24,140 bases of DNA. Source: an uncultured Dialister sp. Lineage in GTDB: Bacteria > Bacillota > Negativicutes > Veillonellales > Dialisteraceae. Every line of letters starts with the position of its first letter. Positions within the stretch are counted from its first letter, which is position 1. Both the position numbers and the translations under genes were made by a program. The stretch is taken from NCBI GenBank assembly GCA_934216155.1, contig CAKQBK010000041.1, forward strand, positions 1 through 24,140, given 5' to 3'. Shown piece after piece: positions 13,747 through 22,266 of this stretch. The notes beneath the pieces were generated by a model. It made no database searches. It saw only the letters and a program-made list of their open reading frames with translations, and had not been told where the DNA came from.

Positions 13747-15252
13747 TTATCTATCGGAGCTATCTTTTTCTTTTCTGATGACGTCGTGAGCGCCGCCTTC
13801 TACGATGGAGGTAGCGGATACGAGGGTCAGTTTGGCTTTTTCCTGGAGCTGCGGAATGGTGATGGCGCCGCAGTTGCACATGGTGGCTTTGATCTTAGCG
13901 CAGGTCTTTTCTACGTTTTCTTTCAGTGGACCAGCGTATGGTACGTAGGAGTCAACCCCTTCTTCGAAGGCCAGTTTCTTGGAACCATCCAGGTCGTAAC
14001 GGCCCCAGTTTCTAGCACGGTTGGAACCTTCGCCCCAGTATTCTTTGACCACAGTGCCGCCGACGGTTCTCTTCTGTGTCGGGGATTCGTCGAAACGAGC
14101 GAAGTAACGGCCCAGCATGACGAAGTCAGCACCCATAGCGAGGGCCAGGGTGATGTGGTGGTCGTATACGATACCGCCATCGGAGCATACCGGTACGTAA
14201 ATGCCGGTTCTCTTGTAGTATTCATCTCTAGCCTGGCAGACTTCGATGAGAGCGGTAGCCTGGCCGCGGCCGATACCTTTGGTTTCACGGGTGATGCAGA
14301 TGGAGCCGCCGCCGATGCCGACTTTGACGAAATCTGCGCCTGCTTCAGCGAGGAACAGGAAGCCTTCGCGGTCAACTACGTTGCCTGCGCCGACTTTGAC
14401 GTTTTCGCCGTAACGTTCACGGATCCAGTTGATGGTGATTTTCTGCCATTCGGAGAAGCCTTCGGAGGAGTCGATGCACAGTACATCAGCGCCTGCGTCT
14501 ACCAGTTTCGGTACACGTTCAGCGTAGTCTCTGGAGTTGATGCCGGCACCAACGATGAAACGTTTCTGTGCGTCCAGCATTTCATTTGGGTTTTCCTGAT
14601 GGGAATCGTAGTCTTTGCGGAATACGAAGCCATAGAGACGGCCGTCTTCGTACAGCACTGGCAGGGAATTGATTTTATTATCCCAGATGATATCATTGGC
14701 TTCAGACAGGGTGATGCCATAGGTGGCTTTGATCAGTTTGTCTGCTGGAGTCATGAAATTTTTAATCTTTTCGCTCTTGTCCATGCGGCTTACGCGGTAG
14801 TCTCTGGAGGAAACAATACCTACCAGTTTGCCGTTGGAAGTGCCATCTTCTGTGATAGCGACGGTGGAGTGGCCGGTCTTGGCTTTCAATGCCAGGATGT
14901 CAGCCAGTGTATTTTCTGGAGAAAGGTTGGAGTCGGATGGTACAAAGCCTGCTTTCTGTGCTTTGACTCTGGCAACCATGGCTGCTTCTTCTTCAGGTGT
15001 CTGAGAACCATAGATGAAGGAAACGCCGCCGTTTCTTGCCAGTTCTACTGCCAGTTTTTCACCGGAGACAGCCTGCATAATTGCAGAGACCATAGGAATG
15101 TTTAATGTAATAGCCGGTTCTTCCCCTTTTTTGTATCTTACCAGTGGAGTTTTCAGAGAAACATTTGCTGGAATGCAGTTACAATCGGAATATCCTGGAA
15201 TGAGAAGATATTCGTTGAAGGTATGTGCCGGTTCATTAATATAGGTTGCCAT
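13747..15252 (-). CDS. guaB: IMP dehydrogenase, T. foetus-like bacterial subtype
   Basis: Oxidises IMP to XMP with NAD+, the committed step of GMP synthesis, in the cytoplasm. 501 residues: TIM barrel interrupted by a pair of CBS domains (about 112-220), catalytic loop [15 protein letters not shown] with the nucleophile at C319, and flap [11 protein letters not shown] followed by R418-Y419. C319, R418 and Y419 fall on the residue numbers known for the Tritrichomonas foetus enzyme, and the C-terminus ([22 protein letters not shown]) has the same character, so it belongs to that bacterial-type subgroup rather than the B. subtilis/E. coli type. The ATG at 15252 has AAGGAGG five bases upstream; a longer frame to 15285 lacks a binding site. 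Own promoter and terminator. Confidence 0.95.
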   Translation of the reverse strand: MATYINEPAHTFNEYLLIPGYSDCNCIPANVSLKTPLVRYKKGEEPAITLNIPMVSAIMQAVSGEKLAVELARNGGVSFIYGSQTPEEEAAMVARVKAQKAGFVPSDSNLSPENTLADILALKAKTGHSTVAITEDGTSNGKLVGIVSSRDYRVSRMDKSEKIKNFMTPADKLIKATYGITLSEANDIIWDNKINSLPVLYEDGRLYGFVFRKDYDSHQENPNEMLDAQKRFIVGAGINSRDYAERVPKLVDAGADVLCIDSSEGFSEWQKITINWIRERYGENVKVGAGNVVDREGFLFLAEAGADFVKVGIGGGSICITRETKGIGRGQATALIEVCQARDEYYKRTGIYVPVCSDGGIVYDHHITLALAMGADFVMLGRYFARFDESPTQKRTVGGTVVKEYWGEGSNRARNWGRYDLDGSKKLAFEEGVDSYVPYAGPLKENVEKTCAKIKATMCNCGAITIPQLQEKAKLTLVSATSIVEGGAHDVIRKEKDSSDR

Positions 15253-15299
15253 TATTTCCTCCTTGAATAAAAAAATATGGGACAAAGATATTAAGGTAA

Positions 15300-15328
15300 A
15301 ATATACCCCTTTTGTCCTTTTTGGTCAA
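15300..15328 (-). promoter_or_regulatory. guaB promoter
   Basis: On the minus strand TTGACC (15328-15323), 17-bp spacer, TATATT (15305-15300), about 48 nt upstream of the ATG. No purine riboswitch fits in this short leader. Confidence 0.8.
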
Positions 15329-15347
15329 GTATTTTTTTGTGAAAATA

Positions 15348-15495
15348 ATGAGCAATGAGTAGTGAGTAATGAGTAATTGTAGAAGGGCGCATCAAATAAT
15401 AGAGCGCCCTTTTTATTCTAAAAATCTGCGGCACTTTATGAGTTGTGTGCCGCCACTTAAATTACTCATTTCTCATTACTAATTACTCATTGCAT
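15348..15495. repeat. 148-bp palindromic element with GAGTAATGAG arms
   Basis: GCAATGAGTAGTGAGTAATG (15353 onward) faces ATTACTCATTTCTCATTAC...CATTGC (ending 15493). Inside are two small hairpins, GGGCGC...GCGCCC with a T run (about 15387-15415) and GCGGCAC...GTGCCGC. A complete version of the tract-hairpin family lying upstream of guaB. Confidence 0.75.
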
Positions 15496-15568
15496 ATGGA
15501 TATGACCAAAATAATTTTTACTATTATACAGTAAAATATAACTCTTGGGTAGAGACTTTTTTAACTGC

Positions 15569-15634
15569 AATGAGGAATTAGTAATGAGGAATGAGGAATG
15601 GTGGTGGCGGCGCGACATAATTTGGAAGCGCCGC
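15569..15634 (+). repeat. GAGGAAT tract plus GCGGCGC hairpin
   Basis: GCAATGAGGAATTAGTAATG... followed by GGTGGTGGCGGCGC and GCGCCGC (15607-15613 / 15628-15634). Its facing partner is 16365-16431; the two bracket element B and the hairpin at 16216. 15640-15675 adds a TAGGGATTAGTAGCTAGG tract, whose reverse is near 18800-18838. Confidence 0.8.
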
Positions 15635-15779
15635 GAATAAAATAGGGATTAGTAGCTAGGCCCTAGGGATTAGGAAATAGGATGATAGCATACCGGTCGA
15701 AATGACGGTAGCATGTATTTCAAAGAAGTCGAGTGTTGCTTATATGGATAGGAAAAAGGTTATTATTCTGCAGATATTG

Positions 15780-16192
15780 ACTCAAACTTCCCAACTGTAA
15801 AATAGTGATTTCTTCCGACTATATCAGTTGAAAATAATAATTTTAAATACTAATGATAGGTCCGTAGGACATCGCCCTATCGGGGGAGATGCCGAAGGCA
15901 GAGGGGGTGCATTTCCTTCAGCCGAAGGCTGGTTGTATGGTTTTCATAAATGCAAGGCGATATAAATCCCAATATTTGATACGTGTCAAACCGTTTTTTA
16001 TTCCGCTTAATATTTAGAAAACCATACAACCGGCCTAACGGCCGAGGGAAATACACCCCCTTTGGTGCCTTCGGCACCACCTTTCCCCCGGAGGGGGCAC
16101 TGTCCTACGGACCTATCATTAGTATTTAAAACAGTTAAATACAATAGATCGTATGGGACAGAGTCGCTATTTTATAGGTGGGAAGTTTGAGT
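15780..16192. mobile_element. MITE-like element B, 413 bp, no transposase
   Basis: Ends ACTCAAACTTCCCAAC (15780-15795) and GTGGGAAGTTTGAGT (16178-16192), the same as element A, flanked by ATTG on both sides (15776-15779 and 16193-16196). Nested inverted repeats lie inside: AAATACTAATGATAGGTCCG against CGGACCTATCATTAGTATTT, then GGTTGTATGGTTTT against AAAACCATACAACC. The centre (about 15945-16015) is AT-rich. A 67-codon minus frame here is a by-product of the palindrome. Confidence 0.75.
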
Positions 16193-16215
16193 ATTGATAG
16201 TTCGAGAAAGAAAAA

Positions 16216-16309
16216 TACCGCTATCACCAAGGTTATAAAAGGGGATAAAGGGTTACTATCATGGAGGCATAACCTTCCATAACCGTTTATACCCTTGATG
16301 AAAGCGGTA
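16216..16309. repeat. 94-bp CCGCTA hairpin element, copy 2
   Basis: TACCGCTATCACCAAGGTTA at the left, ACCCTTGATGAAAGCGGTA at the right. The centre GGGTTACTATCATGGAGGC then ATAACCTTCCATAACC is identical in copy 3 (17222-17325). Confidence 0.8.
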
Positions 16310-16364
16310 CATTCTCATTGTGAGATGATTGTTATCTGTAGAATAATAACCTTCTTATAAAATG

Positions 16365-16431
16365 GCGGCGCTTCCAAATTTTTGGCGCCGCCACCTTCAC
16401 TCCTCACTCCTAATTCCTCACTCCTCACTGC
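16365..16431 (-). repeat. GCGGCGC hairpin plus GAGGAGT tract, abutting the TetR gene
   Basis: Stem GCGGCGC/GCGCCGC (16365-16371 / 16385-16391), then CTCCTCACTCCTAATTCC... On the minus strand the tract begins about 5 nt after the TetR stop codon, the same order as after folT. Confidence 0.85.
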
Positions 16432-16433
16432 TT

Positions 16434-16994
16434 TTAAAGGACTGGAAATATGATTTCCTGGAAATACCCGTTCAATTCTTCCGGCGTCTGTTTCATCTTA
16501 TTTCTGACCCACCACTGGACCATTTCGACGAAGCTACCAGAGATGTGGTTCAGGAGGAAGTCTTTCGGGACTTTGGTGGAGAGCGGATGGTCTTTCAAGA
16601 GGTAGTTGGCGATCAGCGTGGAAAGGCTGGCTTTGAAATAGCGGAGGAAGAAATCGGAGCTTTCGGAGGTGAGCAGGTCTCTCACGTGGTTCGTATTGGC
16701 CTGGATGTGCTGCAGGAGATGGCAGAACACCGGATCCGGTTCGCCGGGGGCCATGTGGGGATCACTGGTGTGGTTGTCATTCATGACGCCGTCGATGATG
16801 TGGTCAAAAAGTTCATGGCACATTTCTTCCAATAAGTCGTCCTTGGTCTCAAAATGGGCATAGAAAGTGCTGCGGCCAATATTCGCCCGGTCGATGATAT
16901 TCTGGATGGTGATTCTGGAATAAGGCTTTTCCGATAATAAAGCACTGAAGGCATCAAAAATAGCGGTGCGAGTTTTCTGCTGTCTGCGGTCCAT
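16434..16994 (-). CDS. TetR/AcrR-family transcriptional regulator
   Basis: 186 residues, cytoplasmic DNA-binding repressor type. The helix-turn-helix spans about 28-47 (ITIQNIIDRANIGRSTFYAH), followed by the usual FETKDDLLEEM. The C-terminal ligand and dimer part (about 60-186) resembles the TetR C-terminal region seen in Firmicute regulators (MVQWWVRNKMKQTPEEL near the end). The ATG at 16994 has AGGAG eight bases upstream. The usual divergent target gene is absent: the next gene upstream, 512 nt away, is the aldolase on the same strand. Target and ligand are unknown; autoregulation is possible. Confidence 0.92.
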   Translation of the reverse strand: MDRRQQKTRTAIFDAFSALLSEKPYSRITIQNIIDRANIGRSTFYAHFETKDDLLEEMCHELFDHIIDGVMNDNHTSDPHMAPGEPDPVFCHLLQHIQANTNHVRDLLTSESSDFFLRYFKASLSTLIANYLLKDHPLSTKVPKDFLLNHISGSFVEMVQWWVRNKMKQTPEELNGYFQEIIFPVL

Positions 16995-17047
16995 GTTTTT
17001 TTCTCCTCTTTTGTGTAGTAAGAAACGAAATGTTTTGTATGGAATAT

Positions 17048-17076
17048 AGTGTAATTGAACGAGGAGAAAAAATCAA
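17048..17076 (-). promoter_or_regulatory. Promoter of the TetR gene
   Basis: Minus strand TTGATT (17076-17071), 17-bp spacer, TACACT (17053-17048), about 53 nt before the ATG. No clear palindromic operator was found. Confidence 0.6.
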
Positions 17077-17221
17077 CATGCCTCTAGCGATGGATAAAGG
17101 TGTCAATACAGAAAAATATAAAATATAAAAGGTTATTATCGATGATACCGATTGAGTCATGCAGTGTGTAAATGGATAGCAAAAGGTTATCATTCTACAG
17201 ATTGCGATAGACTAACATTGC

Positions 17222-17325
17222 AAATAAAGCCGCTATCATCAGGGTTATAAAGGGTTACTATCATGGAGGCATAACCTTCCATAACCTTTATAACCTTATA
17301 TAACCTTGATGGTAGCGGCTTATTT
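17222..17325. repeat. 104-bp CCGCTA hairpin element, copy 3
   Basis: AAATAAAGCCGCTATCATC at the left faces GATGGTAGCGGCTTATTT at the right. Inside, GGGTTATAAAGGGTTAC faces ATAACCTTTATAACC. Confidence 0.8.
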
Positions 17326-17430
17326 GTATTGTTTAATTATCGGTTTGTGCAAAATAATAACCCTTAGATAGTTTTCTTTAATGACAAATGCATCAACCGT
17401 AATCAGCTCTGATACCCTTTTCCATAATTT

Positions 17431-17500
17431 GCGGCCCTATATGAATTGTGGGCCGCCACCACCACTCCTCACTCCTAATTCCTCACTCCTCACTCCTCAC
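17431..17500 (-). repeat. GCGGCCC hairpin plus GAGGAGT tract, abutting the aldolase gene
   Basis: Stem GCGGCCC/GGGCCGC (17431-17437 / 17450-17456), then (CTCACTCCT)n to 17500. On the minus strand the tract begins about 6 nt after the TGA stop of the aldolase gene. Confidence 0.85.
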
Positions 17501-17506
17501 TTTATA

Positions 17507-18553
17507 TCAGAGGTCTTCAATGATTTTGACGAGAGCCGTCACATCGCTAGCGTTCGTGGCCCAGCTGGTGCAGAGGCGGATGATGCTGTGGGTGTCGTCG
17601 GCTTTGCAGCCAAAACCAAAGTTCACCGTTTCAGCCAGTTTTTCCATCTGTGTATTTTCGATGGTGAAGAAAATCTGATTGGTAGGAGAATCGAAGTAGA
17701 GGGGAATGCCTTTCTTCACCAGGGCCTGTTTGATTTCTTCTGCAAAAAGGTCTGCTTGTTTTCCGATTTGGAAATACAGGTCATTTTTGAACAATTCGTC
17801 GAACTGGATGCCCAGCACTCTGCCTTTAGCCAGGAGTGCGCCGTGCTGTTTGATGAGGGTCAGGAAATGGGGGATGCGATGGGGATCGGGCAGGACCACC
17901 GCTTCGCCCAGAAGCGCGCCGCACTTGGTACCGCCGATGTAGAAAACATCACACAGTTTCGCCAAGTCCGGAAGGGTCACATCATTTTGGGTGCTGCCCA
18001 GGGCATAGGCCAGACGCGCCCCGTCGACGAAGAGCGGAATGTGGTGCTTGTGGCACACCGAAGAAATGGCGGTCAGTTCGGCTAAAGAATACAAGGTGCC
18101 CCATTCGGTGGCTTGGGAAATATAGACTATGCCGGGCGCTACCATGTGTTCCCAGTTTTCATCCTGGTAGAAATCGGTGATGTACTTATCGATGGTGTCA
18201 GCGGTCAGTTTTCCTTCCTTGGAAGACAGGGCCAGTACCTTGTGGCCGCCCCATTCGATGGCGCCCGCTTCGTGGACGTTCACATGGCCGCTGTCGGCTG
18301 CGATGACTCCTTCGTAAGCGTGGAGCAGGGAATCAATGATGGTGGCATTGGTCTGTGTGCCGCCTACCAGAAATTTCACTTCTGCGTCCGGGCACTCACA
18401 AGCGGACCGGATGCGTTCCCTGGCAGATTCGCAGATCGGGTCAGAACCGTATCCGGCGGTGTGCATCAGATTCGTTTCTGCCAGACGCTGTAAAATGGAT
18501 GGATGGCATCCTTCCATGTAATCGGAAGTAAATGGGAGTTTTTCGTTTGTCAT
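17507..18553 (-). CDS. Threonine aldolase / beta-eliminating lyase family enzyme
   Basis: PLP-dependent enzyme of fold type I, probably cleaving L-threonine or allo-threonine to glycine and acetaldehyde in the cytoplasm. 348 residues, near the usual length of low-specificity threonine aldolases. The PLP lysine is K210 in YIGGTKCGALLGEAVV; FVDGARLAYALG (about 175-186) holds the Asp-Gly-Ala-Arg cofactor-binding motif, and HVNVHEAGAIEWGGHK is the substrate-side signature. The ATG at 18553 has AGAGGAAA just upstream. No operon partner. Related aldolase-like lyases share this fold, so the exact amino acid is not certain. Confidence 0.88.
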   Translation of the reverse strand: MTNEKLPFTSDYMEGCHPSILQRLAETNLMHTAGYGSDPICESARERIRSACECPDAEVKFLVGGTQTNATIIDSLLHAYEGVIAADSGHVNVHEAGAIEWGGHKVLALSSKEGKLTADTIDKYITDFYQDENWEHMVAPGIVYISQATEWGTLYSLAELTAISSVCHKHHIPLFVDGARLAYALGSTQNDVTLPDLAKLCDVFYIGGTKCGALLGEAVVLPDPHRIPHFLTLIKQHGALLAKGRVLGIQFDELFKNDLYFQIGKQADLFAEEIKQALVKKGIPLYFDSPTNQIFFTIENTQMEKLAETVNFGFGCKADDTHSIIRLCTSWATNASDVTALVKIIEDL

Positions 18554-18577
18554 GGTGTATTTCCTCTTTTCTAAAAT

Positions 18578-18707
18578 AGGTTACTCAGGATTCTAAGGGT
18601 ACTAAAGGTTCTAAGGGGCCTTGAATAAGATGATACCCCTAGTGTCTATCAGCTCATTCGAGACCCCTGAGAACCCTCAGAACCTTTAGTACCCTTAGAA
18701 ACTTTTT
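18578..18707. repeat. Facing (AACCTGAGN)n arms between the aldolase and sucC genes
   Basis: Left arm AGGTTACTCAGGATTCTAAG..., core GAATAAGATGATACCCCTAG and TATCAGCTCATTCGAG, right arm CCCTGAGAACCCTCAGAACC... ending in CTTTTT. The left arm begins about 25 nt upstream of the aldolase start codon, so the hairpin would lie within or next to its promoter. Confidence 0.75.
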
Positions 18708-18792
18708 CCGGAATGGAATCATTGCATATTTCGCTTAACTTAACAGCATCACTTGGCTGAGGAAATAATCGCTAGTGCCTCTACGGGTAGAA

Positions 18793-19025
18793 TCTCAAAA
18801 TCCCAATCCCTAGGGCCTAGCTACTAATCCCTAGTTACCTTATACATATTTTCAAATTGTCATTATCATATCCCCTGTGTAAAATAGAGTCAATCTTGAG
18901 TTGTTAGTAGTTAGTAGTTAACAGTTAACCGTCAACCGCCAACCGCCAACTGCCAACCGTTAACCGTTAATCCCTAGCTACTAGTCACTAGTCCCCATAC
19001 TATGCACTAAACGCATAGTATGGGG
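18793..19025. repeat. Low-complexity tracts and a perfect 13-bp hairpin
   Basis: 18800-18838 is a CCCTAGGGCCTAGCTACTAA-type tract; 18918-18969 is a (GTTAACC/GCCAACC)n tract like that at 4168. CCCCATACTATGC (18993-19005) and GCATAGTATGGGG (19013-19025) form a perfect stem with loop ACTAAAC. It lies about 50 bp upstream of the sucC promoter and has no proper T run. Confidence 0.75.
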
Positions 19026-19073
19026 GTGTTTAATTTCCAATTACGCATACCTCTTTTTTGTGGTAAAGAATAG

Positions 19074-19082
19074 TGGTATAAT
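19074..19082 (+). promoter_or_regulatory. sucC promoter (extended -10)
   Basis: TGgTATAAT at 19074-19082. The -35 region is only T-rich (19054-19060). The leader to the ATG is about 120 nt. Confidence 0.6.
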
Positions 19083-19211
19083 TATTTTCATAAATTGTAC
19101 ATGATATCAATCAATGTATATAAAAAGAATATCCAAAAGTGGTATATAAAAGGAAAGGCAGAAAGAAGATTTCTTTTTGCTTTTCTTCTATTGAGAAGGG
19201 AGTCAACATTT

Positions 19212-20396
19212 ATGAATATCCATGAATACCAGAGCAAGCAGATCATGCGCGAATATGGCATCCACGTACCGGAAGGCTATCCGGCATTTACCGTGGAGGA
19301 TGCGGTAGAAAATGCAAAGCGTCTGGACACTCCGGTGGTGGTTGTGAAAGCACAGATCCACGCCGGCGGCCGCGGGGAAGCAGGCGGTGTCAAACTGGCT
19401 CGTGGTTTGGATGAAGTACGGAAATATGCAAAACAGCTGCTGGGAAGCACCTTGGTGACCCGCCAGACCGGTCCGCAGGGAAAGAAAGTCAATCGCCTTC
19501 TCATCGAAGCAGGCTGCCATATCAAAAAAGAATATTACCTGTCTTTCGTGGTGGATCGTCAGGCAGAATGTGTTGTCATGATGGGTTCTGAATCGGGCGG
19601 CATGTCTATCGAAGACGTAGCAGCGGAATCTCCGGAAAAGATTATCAAGGAATACATCGACCCAGTTATCGGTCTGGCAGATTTCCAGGCACAGCGCATG
19701 GCCTATGCCCTTCATTTTGAAAAGCCAACCATTAAGAAAGCAGCTACTTTCATGAAATATCTCTACAATGTATTTGTAGATAAAGATTGCTCTCTGGCAG
19801 AAGTAAATCCGCTGGTTGTGACCGAAGAAAATGATGTCATGGCTCTGGATGCAAAACTCAATTTCGACGACAGCACCCTGTCTCGTCATCCGGAAATTGT
19901 GGCTCTTCGCGATATCACCGAAGAAGACCAGAAGGAAAGAGAAGCCGCTGCGGAAGGATTGAACTACGTCAACCTGGGCGGTGACGTGGCTTGCATGGTC
20001 AACGGCGCTGGCCTGGCTATGGCAACTGTAGATATCATCAAAGAAAATGGCGGCGAACCGGCCAACTTCCTGGATGTAGGCGGCGATTCCACACCGGAAA
20101 AAATCGTAGCTGCCTTCAAGATTATGCTCGAGGATGACCAGGTCCATGGTATTCTGATCAATATTTTCGGCGGCATCAATAAATGTGACGTCATTGCCAC
20201 CGGTATCGTAGAAGCCGCATCGCTCCTTTCTGGTGGAAAAGAAGAATTCCCGATTCCTGTCGTGGTTCGTCTGGAAGGCAGAAACGTAGAAATCGGCAGA
20301 GACATCCTGCAGAAAGCCAATATCAAAAACCTCTATCCGGCCGCATCTATGGACGAAGGGGCGAAACTGGCAATTAAACTGGCAAAAGAACAGTGA
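19212..20396 (+). CDS. sucC: Succinate--CoA ligase, beta subunit (ADP-forming type)
   Basis: Beta subunit of succinyl-CoA synthetase, which interconverts succinyl-CoA + ADP + Pi and succinate + CoA + ATP with SucD in the cytoplasm. 394 residues (E. coli SucC has 388). The ATP-grasp part starts [16 protein letters not shown] and carries [16 protein letters not shown] (P-loop-like nucleotide site); NPLVV...LDAKLNFDD binds metal-nucleotide; the C-terminal CoA-ligase part has [14 protein letters not shown] and [13 protein letters not shown]. The frame opens at 19095, but ATG 19212 with AGGGAG upstream gives the family N-terminus. In succinate-using Negativicutes the pair may serve succinate activation or ATP formation; this is inference. 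Confidence 0.96.
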   Translation: MNIHEYQSKQIMREYGIHVPEGYPAFTVEDAVENAKRLDTPVVVVKAQIHAGGRGEAGGVKLARGLDEVRKYAKQLLGSTLVTRQTGPQGKKVNRLLIEAGCHIKKEYYLSFVVDRQAECVVMMGSESGGMSIEDVAAESPEKIIKEYIDPVIGLADFQAQRMAYALHFEKPTIKKAATFMKYLYNVFVDKDCSLAEVNPLVVTEENDVMALDAKLNFDDSTLSRHPEIVALRDITEEDQKEREAAAEGLNYVNLGGDVACMVNGAGLAMATVDIIKENGGEPANFLDVGGDSTPEKIVAAFKIMLEDDQVHGILINIFGGINKCDVIATGIVEAASLLSGGKEEFPIPVVVRLEGRNVEIGRDILQKANIKNLYPAASMDEGAKLAIKLAKEQ

Positions 20397-20540
20397 GAAG
20401 TTAGAAGTGAGAAGTTAGAAATGGTGGTGGCGGCGCACAATTCATATAGCACCGCAAAACTATAATAAAATAGAGGGGTATTGGGGCACTATATAAGTTG
20501 TGCGCCCCTTCCACCACTCCTCATTCCTCACTCCTCACTA
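20397..20540. repeat. 144-bp palindromic tract-hairpin element between sucC and sucD
   Basis: The left half (GAAGTTAGAAGTGAGAAGTT, GGTGGTGGCGGCGCAC...) begins inside the sucC stop codon. The right half has GGGGCAC...GTGCGCCCC and then CCACTCCTCATTCC... up to 20540, with an AGGGGTATTGGGG segment in the middle. The halves are roughly inverted. Confidence 0.85.
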
Positions 20541-20590
20541 AAACTGAAAGTTTTCACTTCCATGTTAGATATAACGTATAGGAGAAAATC

Positions 20591-21493
20591 ATGAGTGTAT
20601 TAATTCATAAAGATACAAAGGTTATCGTGCAGGGCATCACTGGCAAGGCCGCTCGTTTCCATACGGAACAGATGCAGAAGTATGGCACCAACATTGTAGG
20701 CGGCACCGCACCGGGAAAAGCTGGCGAAGTATGCTGCGGCGTTCCGGTATTTAACACCGTTCGTGATGCAGTGGCTGTGACAAAAGCCACCACATCGGTT
20801 ATTTTCGTTCCGGCTCCTTTTGCAGCCGATGCCATTCTGGAAGCTGTCGAAGCAGGTCTGGAACTGGTGGTTTGCATTACCGAACATATCCCCGTAGAAG
20901 ATATGGTCAAGGTACATCGTTACATGGTAGGCAAAAAGACCCGCCTCATCGGACCGAACTGCCCAGGCCTGATTTCTGTAGACGAAGCCAATATCGGCAT
21001 CATTCCTGGACAGATTTATAAAAAAGGTCACGTCGGCGTGGTATCCCGTTCCGGCACATTGACCTATGAAGCCACCTTCCAGCTCACCAATGCAGGCATC
21101 GGACAGACCAGCGCTATCGGTATCGGCGGCGACCCCATCAAAGGTACCGACTTCATTGACGCACTGAAACTCTTCAACGACGATCCGGACACCAAAGCAG
21201 TGCTGATGATTGGTGAAATCGGTGGTACCGCCGAAGAACAGGCGGCTAAGTGGATTCATGAAAATATGAAGAAACCAGTAGCAGCCTTCATCGCAGGCCG
21301 CATGGCACCTCCAGGAAAACGCATGGGCCACGCTGGCGCTATTATTTCTGGCGGCAAAGGCACCGCTGCAGAAAAAATCGCAGCCCTCAATGCCGTAGGG
21401 ATTCCGGTAGCAGAAACGGTGGCTCACATCGGAGAAACTGTAATCGACCTTTTGAAAGAAAAAGGCCTTTACGACGAATGCCATACTTGCTAA
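20591..21493 (+). CDS. sucD: Succinate--CoA ligase, alpha subunit
   Basis: Alpha subunit of succinyl-CoA synthetase: binds CoA and carries the phosphohistidine. 300 residues (E. coli 289). Rossmann CoA-binding part with [16 protein letters not shown] (13-28); [20 protein letters not shown] (about 121-140); catalytic H247 in [14 protein letters not shown], equivalent to the E. coli phosphohistidine. AGGAG lies 6-7 bases before the ATG. It should be made with sucC, but 194 nt separate the genes, filled by a palindromic repeat, and no strong own promoter is visible; co-transcription through the repeat is the simplest reading. Confidence 0.97.
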   Translation: MSVLIHKDTKVIVQGITGKAARFHTEQMQKYGTNIVGGTAPGKAGEVCCGVPVFNTVRDAVAVTKATTSVIFVPAPFAADAILEAVEAGLELVVCITEHIPVEDMVKVHRYMVGKKTRLIGPNCPGLISVDEANIGIIPGQIYKKGHVGVVSRSGTLTYEATFQLTNAGIGQTSAIGIGGDPIKGTDFIDALKLFNDDPDTKAVLMIGEIGGTAEEQAAKWIHENMKKPVAAFIAGRMAPPGKRMGHAGAIISGGKGTAAEKIAALNAVGIPVAETVAHIGETVIDLLKEKGLYDECHTC

Positions 21494-21503
21494 CTCTTTG
21501 GAG

Positions 21504-21545
21504 CCACGACGTGATGAGAAATCATTGCGTCGTGGTTCTTTTTAT
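21504..21545 (+). terminator. Terminator of sucCD
   Basis: CCACGACG (21504-21511) pairs with CGTCGTGG (21528-21535), extended inward through G-T pairs to a GAAA-like loop, then TTCTTTTT. Confidence 0.9.
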
Positions 21546-21549
21546 TGCA

Positions 21550-21655
21550 GTTAGGAGTGAGGAATGAGGAGTGAGGAGTGAAGGCGGCGAGCCCATCGCA
21601 TTGCTCTTATACGACTATCATCATAGGGAGCCAAGTCCGTCTCTATATGCTCGCC
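21550..21655 (+). repeat. GAGGAGT tract plus GGCGAGC hairpin after sucD
   Basis: GTTAGGAGTGAGGAATGAGG... starts 4 bp after the terminator. The following GGCGAGC (21586-21592) pairs with GCTCGCC (21649-21655) around a 56-nt loop, longer than in other copies. Its facing partner is 22048-22124. Confidence 0.75.
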
Positions 21656-21770
21656 GATTGGCATATCATTATGAATATAAATGGCACCTTGCATTAGTGC
21701 GTTGCTTTCCCATGTATTTCCTCTTTTCCAAGCAACGCTGTTAAGTTAAGAATTTACGTTAGCATAACAA

Positions 21771-21965
21771 CCGTCATTTCGACCGATGGGATTTGTGCTT
21801 AATGCCACTATCGGGTGATTTAAGACCTTGTTAGACAAAAGTGGAGAAATTTTGTAACACTAGCGTGATTATCGAAAGAGTCACAAGATTTCTCCACTTT
21901 TGTCTAACATAGTCGCTTGCATCTTTTTTGACAATTAGCACAAATCCCATCGGTCGAAATGACGG
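21771..21965. mobile_element. CCGTCATTTCG-bounded element, 195 bp
   Basis: Outer ends CCGTCATTTCGACCGATGGG and CCCATCGGTCGAAATGACGG, the family of 3467 and 13019. Inner arms TTAGACAAAAGTGGAGAAAT and ATTTCTCCACTTTTGTCTAA are perfect. No coding frame. Confidence 0.8.
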
Positions 21966-21985
21966 TTATGGCTATAGGCACATTC

Positions 21986-22030
21986 GAGAAACCTGAGCAA
22001 CCTTAGAACCTTGAGAAACCTGAGCGACCT
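21986..22030 (+). repeat. (AACCTGAGN)n tract
   Basis: AAACCTGAGCAACCTTAGAAC... five units, directly joined to the AGGGGTATTGGGGCGC hairpin unit that follows. Confidence 0.7.
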
Positions 22031-22047
22031 ATATAAAAAGGGGTATT

Positions 22048-22124
22048 GGGGCGCTTCATAAGTTGTGCGCCCCTTCCACCACTCCTCACTTCTCACTTCT
22101 CACTCCTCACTCCTCACTCCTAAC
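22048..22124 (-). repeat. GGGGCGC hairpin plus GAGGAGT tract, facing 21550
   Basis: Stem GGGGCGC/GCGCCCC (22048-22054 / 22067-22073), then (CTCACTCCT/CTCACTTCT)n ending CTCCTAAC at 22124, the complement of the GTTAGGAG that opens the unit at 21550. 22125-22260 shows nothing recognisable. Confidence 0.8.
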
Positions 22125-22266
22125 TATTTCTCTCAAAAACGAATCTATGTCTACTTAGTGGCTGGTCAATAATCTATACGCTCGATATTTACTGAGTATA
22201 TGCAATGAAATTTTGTCATGGAGATGCATAGAAATACGGGCTATACGCTAAATACCTTTGCATTAT

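Noticed and set aside
13738..15105. 455-codon plus-strand frame opposite guaB
   Set aside because: Shadow of a well-supported gene; no recognisable protein features.
15877..16080. 67-codon minus frame
   Set aside because: Lies inside the palindromic element B and translates its arms; no start signal.
19095..19211. Upstream extension of sucC
   Set aside because: The extra 39 residues do not belong to the family, and the internal ATG gives the standard N-terminus with a binding site.
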